From positions 1 through 34,604 of the forward strand of contig JBDTOO010000038.1 of assembly GCA_039933215.1 (NCBI GenBank): 34,604 bases of DNA. Reading direction: 5' to 3'. Shown here piece after piece: positions 9,338-16,490 of this stretch. The notes beneath the pieces were generated by a model. It had not been told where the DNA came from. It worked only from the letters and a program-made list of their open reading frames with translations, and made no database searches. Made by a program: the position numbers and the translations under genes. How positions within the stretch are numbered: position 1 is the first letter of the stretch; each line of letters opens with the position of its first letter. This DNA comes from JALYUA01 sp039933215. GTDB lineage: Bacteria > Acidobacteriota > Thermoanaerobaculia > UBA5066 > Gp7-AA6.

Positions 9338-10165
9338 TCAGGGAAGCCAGGCGGCGAGGAAGGCCGCCAGGACGGGACCCGCGAAGAGCAGGGAATCGAT
9401 CCGGTCGTAGAAGCCCCCGTGCCCCGGCAGGAAGGTTCCCGAGTCCTTCACGCCGGCTCCGCGCTTCCAGAGAGACTCCACCAGGTCTCCGAGCTGCCCG
9501 GCCGAGGAAGCGAGCGCGCCGGCGGCGGCGCCTCCGAGCGGACCGATCTCGGGCAGAAGCCACCACGCGCCTCCCGCGGCTCCGACGAGGGTCGCACCGA
9601 CGAGGCCCCCGACGGTGCCTTCCCAGGTCTTGTTGGGGGACACCCGGGGAGCGAGGCGGTGCTTCCCGAAGGCGCGTCCGGAGTAGTACGCGAACGAATC
9701 GCAGCCCCACACGATGAGAAAGAGGAAGAGGACCGCCCGCGGGGAGATCTCGCGCAGGGCGCAAAGAGCGGTCGCGGGAAGAGCAATCGCGAGGACGCCG
9801 AAGGCCGTCGCGCTCGCGCCGCCGAGCGCCGCGTGCAGCGCGACGCCGGAGAAGAGCGGCGCGACGCAGGACAGAAGGAGAAGGGCGAGAAACAGGGCCA
9901 CCGCAAGGGGGCCGCCCGGCGCCGTGCCGCGGAACGGGTATCCCCACAGCACGGACCAGCCGGCCATGACGAGGATCGAGACCGCGGCGCCGACCGTCTT
10001 GGCGACGGGGAATCCCGTTTTCTCGGCGATCCGGTAGAACTCCCAGAGCGCGGCGAGCGCGATCGCGCCGACGAGGACGTCGAACGCCGCGGACGGACAG
10101 AAGAAGAGGATCGCGAGGACGATCGGGATCGCAACGGCGGCCGCGAGCTCCCGCTTCAGAGCCAA
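9338..10165 (-). CDS. cdsA: Phosphatidate cytidylyltransferase (CDP-diacylglycerol synthase)
   Basis: Makes CDP-diacylglycerol from phosphatidate and CTP, the branch point of phospholipid synthesis; inner membrane. 275 aa with about seven or eight hydrophobic segments. The C-terminal family signature is intact: KRGAGVKDSG followed by LPGHGGFYDRID. The start is taken as TTG at 10165, with GGAAG six bases upstream. A CTG two codons later, followed by Lys-Arg-Glu, is an alternative. It lies 34 nt after uppS on the same strand, the usual gene order. Confidence 0.93.
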   Translation of the reverse strand: MALKRELAAAVAIPIVLAILFFCPSAAFDVLVGAIALAALWEFYRIAEKTGFPVAKTVGAAVSILVMAGWSVLWGYPFRGTAPGGPLAVALFLALLLLSCVAPLFSGVALHAALGGASATAFGVLAIALPATALCALREISPRAVLFLFLIVWGCDSFAYYSGRAFGKHRLAPRVSPNKTWEGTVGGLVGATLVGAAGGAWWLLPEIGPLGGAAAGALASSAGQLGDLVESLWKRGAGVKDSGTFLPGHGGFYDRIDSLLFAGPVLAAFLAAWLP

Positions 10166-10199
10166 GCGGGGCTTCCGGCGCCGTCTCCCGTCTCCGCGC

Positions 10200-11009
10200 T
10201 CATCCGGCCGCCTCTCCCGACTCCGGCACGCGGCCTCCGTCGATGACGCCGCCGTATCGGCGCTCGCGCTTCTGGAACTCGAGGATCGCTTCGAACAGAT
10301 GGCGCTTCCGGAAGTCCGGCCAGAGAGTCGGCGTGACCCAGATCTCGCTGTACGCGATCTGCCACAGCAGGAAGTTCGACACGCGCATTTCGCCGCTCGT
10401 CCGGATCAACAGGTCCGGGTCGGGCAACCCCGCGGTGCCGAGGCGGGAGCCGAGCGTCTCCTCGTCGATCTGCTCCGGCGTCAGGCGTCCGGCGCCGACG
10501 TCGTGCGCGAGCGACCGGCACGCGTCGACGATCTCGGTGCGGCCACCGTAGTTCAGCGCGATGTTGAAGGTCATCCCGCGGCACGAGGAGGTCGCCGCGA
10601 GTCCCTTGGCGAGCTCCTTCTGAACGGACGCGTCGAGCTCGTTCATGCGGCCCACGACGCGGAAGCGGATGTCGTTCTTCAGGAGGTTCGCGAGCTCGCG
10701 GTTCAGGTACTCCTTCAGGAGGGCCATGAGGGTGACGATCTCGAAGCGCGGCCGCTTCCAGTTCTCGACGGAAAAGGCGTAGAGCGTGAGGGCGTCGAGC
10801 TCCAGCCGGGCGCTCGTCTCGACGACTTCGCGCACCGAGGCAATCCCGGCGCGGTGGCCCTCGACCCGCGGCGATCCGCGTTGCCTGGCCCAGCGACCGT
10901 TGCCGTCCATGATGACGGCGATGTGGCGGGGGAGCCGCGCGAGGTCGATTTCCTCGAGGAGGGCCCGCTCCGGCGTGCCGGGAGCGGCGACGACGTCGCG
11001 GTCGATCAC
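10200..11009 (-). CDS. uppS: Undecaprenyl diphosphate synthase (cis-prenyltransferase)
   Basis: Condenses FPP with IPP to C55 undecaprenyl diphosphate, the lipid carrier for peptidoglycan and polysaccharide export. 269 aa from a GTG at 11009. The catalytic Asp is in MDGNGRWA (Asp about 35). SVENW, LNYGGR and IRTSGEMRVSNF motifs are all present. A longer frame with an upstream ATG would run across the dxr promoter, so the GTG is preferred. A TACACT hexamer six bases upstream suggests a leaderless start exactly here. cdsA follows on the same strand and dxr diverges. Confidence 0.94.
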   Translation of the reverse strand: MIDRDVVAAPGTPERALLEEIDLARLPRHIAVIMDGNGRWARQRGSPRVEGHRAGIASVREVVETSARLELDALTLYAFSVENWKRPRFEIVTLMALLKEYLNRELANLLKNDIRFRVVGRMNELDASVQKELAKGLAATSSCRGMTFNIALNYGGRTEIVDACRSLAHDVGAGRLTPEQIDEETLGSRLGTAGLPDPDLLIRTSGEMRVSNFLLWQIAYSEIWVTPTLWPDFRKRHLFEAILEFQKRERRYGGVIDGGRVPESGEAAG

Positions 11010-11015
11010 GATCCG

Positions 11016-11021
11016 AGTGTA
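11016..11021 (-). promoter_or_regulatory. Putative -10 of uppS, leaderless
   Basis: TACACT on the minus strand lies 6 nt before the uppS GTG, so transcription would begin at or next to the start codon. I see no good -35. Confidence 0.45.
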
Positions 11022-11064
11022 GCAGCCGGGATGCGCGCCGGGGAGCGTTCCTGGGGCCGCCTCG

Positions 11065-11070
11065 TATAAT
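11065..11070 (+). promoter_or_regulatory. Putative -10 of dxr, near-leaderless
   Basis: A perfect TATAAT sits 12 nt before the dxr ATG. The expected start near 11077 leaves only about six untranslated bases, and no Shine-Dalgarno is visible. The -35 region is poor. Confidence 0.55.
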
Positions 11071-11082
11071 CCCCGGTTCGTC

Positions 11083-12264
11083 ATGAAAAGCGTCGCCGTC
11101 CTCGGCTCGACGGGGTCCATCGGCCGATCCGCGCTCGAGGTCGTCGAGGCGTTTCCGGAGCGCTTTCAAGTCGTCGCCCTCGCGGCGGGGCGGTCCGTCG
11201 AGCGCCTCGCCGCCCAGATCGTCGCGCACGAGCCCGAGCTCGTCTCCGTGTCCGGCCCGGAGGAGGCCGCGAGGTTGAAGACGCTCCTGCCGGCGGGTCA
11301 CGCGGTTCGCATCGTGACCGGGAGCGAGGGCCTGGACGAAGTGGCTGCGCACGAAAAAGCGGAGATCGTCATCGCGGCGCTCGTCGGAGCGCTCGGGCTG
11401 AGATCCGCTTACGCGGCCGTCCGCGCCGGAAAGAGGCTCGCGCTCGCCAACAAGGAGACGCTCGTCGTCGCGGGGGAGCTGATCCTCCGCGAGGCGAAGA
11501 AGAGCGGCGCCGAGATCGTCCCCGTCGATTCGGAGCACAGCGCGATCCACCAGGCGATGCGCTGCGGGGCGGCGAGCGAGGTCGACCGGATCGTCCTCAC
11601 GGCGTCGGGCGGACCGTTCCGGGAGCGGGACCTCTCCACGTTCGACGAGATCACGGTCGAGGACGCGCTCGCGCACCCCACCTGGAAAATGGGCCCAAAG
11701 ATCACGATCGATTCGGCGACGATGATGAACAAAGGCCTCGAGATCATCGAGGCGCACTTTCTCTTCGGTCTGCCGCCGGAGCGGATCGCGGTCGTCCTCC
11801 ATCCGCAGTCGGTCATCCACTCGTTCGTGGAGTTTGCCGACGGGTCTCTGATCGCGCAGCTCGCGAAGAACGACATGAAATTCCCGATCGTGTACGCGAT
11901 GACCTGGCCGGATCGTCTGGAGAACGCGTTCGGCCGGCTCGACCTCGTCGCGGTCAAGAAGCTCGAGTTCTTCGAGGTCGAGCCCGAGCGTTATCCCGCG
12001 GTGGAGCTCGCTCTCGACGCTCTCCGGCAGGGGGGCGGGATGCCCGCGGTGGTCAACGGCGCCAACGAGGTCGCGGTGGCCGCCTTCCTCGCGGGGAAGA
12101 TTTCGTTCCCCGAGATCGTTGCCGTCGTGTCCGAGACCGTGGCGGCGTCCGGCGCCGTGCCGGCCCCGGGAACACTCGAGGACGCGGAGGAAATCGATCG
12201 GACGGCCCGCCGCCGGGCGACGGACGTCATTCACCGCCTCTCGCGCGCCGCGGTCGCGAACTGA
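11083..12264 (+). CDS. dxr: 1-deoxy-D-xylulose-5-phosphate reductoisomerase
   Basis: First committed enzyme of the MEP isoprenoid pathway, converting DXP to MEP with NADPH and a divalent metal. 393 aa, full length. Nucleotide-binding GSTGSIG is at 8-14. ANKE, the metal site in VDSEHSA, the flexible-loop region TASGGPF and WKMGPKITIDSATMMNKG are all intact. The ATG at 11083 is preceded by TATAAT with almost no leader. It diverges from uppS and is followed 48 nt later by rseP, so one promoter region feeds MEP precursor supply in one direction and prenyl use in the other. Confidence 0.96.
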   Translation: MKSVAVLGSTGSIGRSALEVVEAFPERFQVVALAAGRSVERLAAQIVAHEPELVSVSGPEEAARLKTLLPAGHAVRIVTGSEGLDEVAAHEKAEIVIAALVGALGLRSAYAAVRAGKRLALANKETLVVAGELILREAKKSGAEIVPVDSEHSAIHQAMRCGAASEVDRIVLTASGGPFRERDLSTFDEITVEDALAHPTWKMGPKITIDSATMMNKGLEIIEAHFLFGLPPERIAVVLHPQSVIHSFVEFADGSLIAQLAKNDMKFPIVYAMTWPDRLENAFGRLDLVAVKKLEFFEVEPERYPAVELALDALRQGGGMPAVVNGANEVAVAAFLAGKISFPEIVAVVSETVAASGAVPAPGTLEDAEEIDRTARRRATDVIHRLSRAAVAN

Positions 12265-12312
12265 ACCCTCGAAGCCTTCTTTCGTAACTCATCCCCAGCA
12301 AGGAGCACCGTT

Positions 12313-13674
12313 TTGACGATTCTCGGCAATACCCTGGCGCTACTCCTGGTCCTTTCGGTCCTCGTCGTCGTGCACGAGTTCGGGCACTTCGCCGTGGCGA
12401 AGGCGTTCAAGTTTCCCGTCGAAGTCTTCTCGATCGGATTCGGCAAGCGGCTTTTCGGAAGGACGTGGCGGGGCACCGACTATCGCGTCTCCGCCATCCC
12501 GCTCGGCGGGTACGTGCGTGTGGTGGGCCTCGGGCCGGACGAGTCGACGATCGCGGAAGGATCGTCGAAGGAGGCCGAGCCGGTCGGGAAGCGCTGGCAG
12601 AGGGCTCTCATCTTGATCGCCGGACCCGCGATGAACCTGGTTCTCGCGCTGGCGCTCCACACGACGGTGTTCGCGCTCGGCGTCCGGGTTCCCGCTTATG
12701 AGCTCCAGCCGGCGGTGATCCGGGTCGTCGAGGAGAAATCGCCGGGCGCCGGCGCCGGCTTCCTGGCCGGCGACCGCATCGTGTCGGTGGACGGCCGCGA
12801 GACGCCCCGGTGGCGGGACGCCCAGTACATCTTCGCGATGAACGCCCGCCAGCCCCTCCGCGTCGAGGTCGACCGGCACGGGCTCGGCGTCTTCCTGAAC
12901 GTGACGCCCCGGGCCGTCGGCAAGTACGACCTCGGCGACGTGGGCCTATTTCCCGATGCGGGCAAGAACGTCCAGCCGCGGATCGCGCTCGTCGTCTCGG
13001 GCTCGCCCGCGGAGCGCGCGGGTTTGAAGGCGGGCGACGTCATCGACGCCGTGGCCGGGCGTTCGATCCGGGGCTCCCCGGAGGAGATCCTGGACAAATT
13101 CGTCGCCGCCGTCGGCTCGGCCGCGCCGGGTCCCTTCCCCATCGCCTACCGCCGCGACGGGAAGGCGGGCGTGGCCTCGGTGACGCCCCGCAAGGAGGGC
13201 GACGCCTGGAAGGTCGGGGTCCAGGTCGGCGGCGATCTCCCGGAAGTCCTCGAGAAGTTTCCGCCCCGCCAGGCCCTGGTCGAAGGCTGGCGCCGCGTCG
13301 GGACCGATTTCCGGATGACGTTCTCGGTCCTCGGCCGGCTCTTCCGCGGCAAGGCGAGCATGAAGACGATGTCGGGTCCTCTCGACATCGCGAAGTTTTC
13401 CGGGGAGGCCGCGCGCACGGGCGCCGTTCCGCTCGTCGCGCTCATGGCGGCGATCTCGCTCCAGCTCGGGATCTTCAACCTCCTCCCGATCCCCGTTCTC
13501 GACGGCGGACATCTCTTCCTGCTGCTGATCGAGGGAGCGGTGCGGCGGGACTTCTCGCTGAGGGTGAAGGAGCGGATCCTCCAGTTCGGCTTCCTGATGA
13601 TCCTGGCGCTCCTGACGGTGGTCCTCTACAACGACCTCGCGAAGAACCTGCCCGCGCGGTGGTGGCCCTTCTGA
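12313..13674 (+). CDS. rseP: Site-2 intramembrane zinc metalloprotease RseP
   Basis: Inner-membrane protease that cleaves transmembrane anti-sigma factors and remnant signal peptides. 453 aa. The zinc motif HEFGH is at 21-25 in the first helix. Two PDZ-like domains follow (about 125-205 and 215-290; the second has SPAERAGLKAGD). The third active-site region is LPIPVLDGGH (about 391-400). The start is a TTG at 12313 with AGGAG seven bases upstream; no ATG fits. Position after dxr is the conserved order. No anti-sigma factor gene is in the window. Confidence 0.94.
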   Translation: MTILGNTLALLLVLSVLVVVHEFGHFAVAKAFKFPVEVFSIGFGKRLFGRTWRGTDYRVSAIPLGGYVRVVGLGPDESTIAEGSSKEAEPVGKRWQRALILIAGPAMNLVLALALHTTVFALGVRVPAYELQPAVIRVVEEKSPGAGAGFLAGDRIVSVDGRETPRWRDAQYIFAMNARQPLRVEVDRHGLGVFLNVTPRAVGKYDLGDVGLFPDAGKNVQPRIALVVSGSPAERAGLKAGDVIDAVAGRSIRGSPEEILDKFVAAVGSAAPGPFPIAYRRDGKAGVASVTPRKEGDAWKVGVQVGGDLPEVLEKFPPRQALVEGWRRVGTDFRMTFSVLGRLFRGKASMKTMSGPLDIAKFSGEAARTGAVPLVALMAAISLQLGIFNLLPIPVLDGGHLFLLLIEGAVRRDFSLRVKERILQFGFLMILALLTVVLYNDLAKNLPARWWPF

Positions 13675-13982
13675 GGACCCCTCTTCGGATTTAGAAGTGG
13701 GTCCGAGTCATGTCGCGGCGCTACCTTTGAGCGTATTCGGGCGCGCGTGGAGTGGGCGCGCCCGAATACGACGCGGCGTCCTTTCCGCGCTGCGCGCGCG
13801 GCGCCGCTCTCCGGCCGCAGGCATTCGCTGCGCGAACGGCGGCCGAGATATTTTGGAGTGAGGGCCCGACTCCGCATCCGATCCCGCGGCACTCGCCTCC
13901 GGACCAACGAAGTCAGACCCCCGGCGGCAGGGTACGCCGGCTACCGCCGGCATTCAGCCGCCTCAAAACCTTTTAGCCTCTT
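13675..13982. other. 308-bp gene-poor intergenic region
   Basis: Lies between the 3' ends of rseP and the dioxygenase gene. Short open frames exist on both strands but show no conserved motif, no start context and skewed Arg/Ser/Ala composition, so I call none. It contains the long inverted repeat at 13732-13770 and a smaller one, GCCGGC-TACC-GCCGGC, at 13936-13951. It could be a remnant or a repeat-family insertion. Confidence 0.6.
13732..13770. repeat. Perfect 15-bp inverted repeat with 9-nt loop
   Basis: CGTATTCGGGCGCGC (13732-13746) is exactly complementary to 13756-13770, with loop 13747-13755. It starts about 57 nt after the rseP stop, between convergent genes. No T-run follows on either side, so it is not a classical intrinsic terminator. 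It may be a bidirectional transcript end, an mRNA-stabilising hairpin or a REP-like element. Confidence 0.75.
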
Positions 13983-14768
13983 CTAGCCGAGCGCGAAGCT
14001 GCGGAGCGACAGGTTTCCGTACTGGAAGCCTTCGTACACGGGCAGCAGACGATCGTCCTCCGCGGCGCCGCCGAGGACGACGAAGAGCGGGTCGAAGTGC
14101 TCCGTCGTCGGTACCGCCAGATCCGCGTGCGGCGCCCGGGTCCGGTACGAAACGAGCTCCGCGATCTCCATCTTCGCGAGTCGGTCCGCGACCCATGCGT
14201 CGAACTCCGCCGCCCAGTCGTCCACGGGGCCTTCCGGCGCGTCCAGGCGCGCAAGGCGGAGATTGTGGACGATGCCTCCGCTTCCGATCAGCACGACGCC
14301 GGATTCACGCAACTCGCAGAGCGCGGCGCCGATCCTCAGGAGCTCCGCCGGCGCCGCGCCACGAGGCAGTGAGACTTCGACGACGGGAACCGAGGCGCTC
14401 GGGAAGGCGAGGCGCAGCGGCACCCACAGGCCGTGATCCCAGCCGGCTTTCTCGTCGAGCGCGGACGGCAGGCCCGCTTTGTCCAGGAGTGCGGCGATCT
14501 CCCGCGACACGGCGGGAGACCCGGGAGCCGGGTAGGTCAGCTTGTACAGCTCGTCTGGAAATCCTCCGAAGTCGTACACGAGCCCCGGCCGTTCCCCCGC
14601 CGTGATCCGGATCGGGCGGGGCGCCTGGTCGTGGCCCGAGAAGACGACGAGCGCGCGCGGCGAGAGGTCGCGGCAGAACCCCGCGAGGGCCCGCGCGAAC
14701 GCGCCGTCCGTCTCGAGCGCGAGGCTCGGCGCGCCGTGCGAGACGAAGAGGGCGGGAGCCCGGTTCAT
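13983..14768 (-). CDS. 4,5-DOPA-extradiol-dioxygenase family protein (YgiD-like)
   Basis: 261 aa, the standard length of the class III extradiol YgiD/DODA family. Candidate metal and active-site residues are all visible: His 11 (SHGAP), His 46 (SGHDQ), His 112 in WDHGLW, His 168 (GGIVHNL) and His 224 in PTTEHFDPL. Bacterial members open the ring of L-DOPA-like catechols in vitro, but the native substrate is usually unknown. The ATG at 14768 has no Shine-Dalgarno; TAGAGT lies seven bases upstream, so it is probably leaderless. It follows the kinase gene by 49 nt on the same strand. Confidence 0.88.
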   Translation of the reverse strand: MNRAPALFVSHGAPSLALETDGAFARALAGFCRDLSPRALVVFSGHDQAPRPIRITAGERPGLVYDFGGFPDELYKLTYPAPGSPAVSREIAALLDKAGLPSALDEKAGWDHGLWVPLRLAFPSASVPVVEVSLPRGAAPAELLRIGAALCELRESGVVLIGSGGIVHNLRLARLDAPEGPVDDWAAEFDAWVADRLAKMEIAELVSYRTRAPHADLAVPTTEHFDPLFVVLGGAAEDDRLLPVYEGFQYGNLSLRSFALG

Positions 14769-14775
14769 GGCGGCT

Positions 14776-14781
14776 ACTCTA
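14776..14781 (-). promoter_or_regulatory. Putative -10 of the dioxygenase gene, leaderless
   Basis: GATAGAGT on the minus strand contains TAGAGT, 7 nt before the ATG. The same GATAGnnT form recurs at 16418-16424 and 30751-30757. Confidence 0.45.
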
Positions 14782-14817
14782 TCGAAGGGGAGCCGCCCGA
14801 CCGCCGCGCCTCCCGCG

Positions 14818-16365
14818 CTACGAAGCGGTGCGGCGGGCGGCCCTCGCCCGGTCGGCGAGGCGCACGAACCCGGCGTCGTAGCGCCTCGCGTCGACGGTCA
14901 AATCGGAACGCCAGGCGAGGGCGGATCCGAGAAGTCGCTGCGCCGCCTCGGGGTCGCCGGCCCGGTACCGCTCCCAGGCGCCGGACACGTAGATCGCGGC
15001 GCGCGTGTCGGGGGAGAGGCCGGGCTCCTGGGCCGCGCGGGCCCAGCGGGACGCGGAAGCCGGAGATGGGCGGGCCGGGGGCGGGGCGGAGGACGCGCGG
15101 GGGGAGGATGGGGCGGCTCCGGTTCTTTCCGTGTGAAGGAGCGCGCTCTCGGGGCTCGAGGCCTCGGAATCTTTCCGCGCGAGCTCGACGGCGGGTACGA
15201 CGGCGCGCGTCCGGTCTCCAATCCGCGCTGGCGCCGCGGTCCGGGACTCCGCCACCGGGGAAGGCGCAGGCGCCCGCGCGGGAAGTTTCTTTGCGGCTTG
15301 AAAAACGAAAACGGCGAGGAGAGCGAGGAGCACCGCGCTCGCGGCGACTGCGGCGGAGAACCCGCGCGGCCGGGGGGCGGCCGGCGCCGGAGGGGTTGGT
15401 GAGGTCGGCGGCGGATACTCGTTGACGCTTGCGATCGGAGGCGGCGCGGAGATCTCGCGCGGGTCCGGCGGGGTCTGGTCCCGCAGCTCCCGTGTCGTCG
15501 CCGCGCTCCCCGTCCCGACCGCCGCCGGCAGTCCGGGCGAATCGGCCGGGTCCCGGAAGAGCGAGTAGTGGACCGCCAGGAGATCCTTGCGCACGCCTTC
15601 CATGTCCCCGTAGCGGGCGGCGGGATCCTTTTCCATTGCGCGGCGGACGACGGCCGCGAGCATCGGGGGCACCTCCGGCGCGATCGATTCGAGCGGCGGA
15701 GGCTGGTCGTGGACGATCTGGTCGAACAGATCCTCCTGCGTGTCACCCGGGAACGGGCGCCGGCCCGAGAGAAGCTCGTAGGCGACGACTCCGAACGAGA
15801 AGACGTCCGACCGTACGTCGATCGGTTGTTCGAGGACCCTTTCCGGCGCCAGGTAGGCGAGAGTGCCGATCTGGACGCCCGTCGAGGTGTGTCCCGCCCG
15901 CACCCCGACCGATCGGGCGATGCCGAAATCCATGAGCTTCACGGTCCCGTCCTCCAGCACGCGGATGTTGCCGGGCTTGACGTCTCCGTGGAGGACCCCG
16001 GCGTGGTGAGCGGCCTCGAGGCCGTACGCCGCTCCGAGGAGGATCCGAAGCTTGTCCAGGAGCGAAAGGCCGGGACGCCGGAGGATCGTCCGGTCGAGGT
16101 CTTCGCCATCCAGGAGCTCCTGGACGATGTACGCCGTGTCCCCGTCGACGCCGAAGTCGAACACCGTCGTGATGTTGCGGTGACGCAGGCTTCCGCCGAG
16201 CCGGGCCTCCTGGAAGAAGCGCGCCCGGTTCGCGGGATCCGTGACCTCGCAGGTCTTGAGGGCCACCCGCCGCTCAATGAGAGGGTCCCGGGCCTCGTAG
16301 ACCGTGCCGAAGCCGCCGGTTCCGATCTTTCGAAGAATCTCGTATTTTCCGATCTGGCCGATCAC
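14818..16365 (-). CDS. Membrane-anchored Ser/Thr protein kinase (PknB-like) with HGD catalytic loop
   Basis: About 515 aa. The N-terminal Hanks-type kinase domain spans residues 7-270: glycine loop GTGGFGTVY (15-23), catalytic Lys 37 in VALK, catalytic loop LHGDVKPGN with HGD (126-128) in place of HRD, DFG (146-148) and APE (173-175). A Pro-rich juxtamembrane stretch leads to one membrane helix (about 336-356). The C-terminal part outside is Ala/Pro-rich, ending in a short helical segment (about 445-515) that may be TPR-like. GTG 16365 puts the kinase fold right at the N-terminus; a TTG at 16383 would add six residues. Loss of the HRD Arg suggests activation without the usual Arg-phosphosite contact. 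Targets unknown. Confidence 0.9.
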   Translation of the reverse strand: MIGQIGKYEILRKIGTGGFGTVYEARDPLIERRVALKTCEVTDPANRARFFQEARLGGSLRHRNITTVFDFGVDGDTAYIVQELLDGEDLDRTILRRPGLSLLDKLRILLGAAYGLEAAHHAGVLHGDVKPGNIRVLEDGTVKLMDFGIARSVGVRAGHTSTGVQIGTLAYLAPERVLEQPIDVRSDVFSFGVVAYELLSGRRPFPGDTQEDLFDQIVHDQPPPLESIAPEVPPMLAAVVRRAMEKDPAARYGDMEGVRKDLLAVHYSLFRDPADSPGLPAAVGTGSAATTRELRDQTPPDPREISAPPPIASVNEYPPPTSPTPPAPAAPRPRGFSAAVAASAVLLALLAVFVFQAAKKLPARAPAPSPVAESRTAAPARIGDRTRAVVPAVELARKDSEASSPESALLHTERTGAAPSSPRASSAPPPARPSPASASRWARAAQEPGLSPDTRAAIYVSGAWERYRAGDPEAAQRLLGSALAWRSDLTVDARRYDAGFVRLADRARAARRTAS

Positions 16366-16403
16366 GGGATGGGCCCCATTCAACTTCCGTTCCAGTACCC
16401 CGG

Positions 16404-16419
16404 ATCGCCCACGGGCGAT
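16404..16419. promoter_or_regulatory. Palindromic operator candidate between kinase and YfhO genes
   Basis: ATCGCCC-AC-GGGCGAT is a perfect 7-bp inverted repeat. It runs directly into TAGAAT (16419-16424), a plausible -10 for the plus-strand YfhO gene, within the divergent region of about 70 bp. Its position fits a repressor site controlling one or both genes. The regulator is unknown. Confidence 0.45.
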
Positions 16420-16490
16420 AGAATCCGCACACCCTGAGAGTCGAGATCGTCGCGCTCTGGCTGACTTACGCGGCCGCCGGGACCGCGGCC

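Noticed and set aside
13747..13976. Small open frames in the 308-bp gap
   Set aside because: No start context, no conserved motif, and several mutually overlapping frames of similar low-complexity composition.
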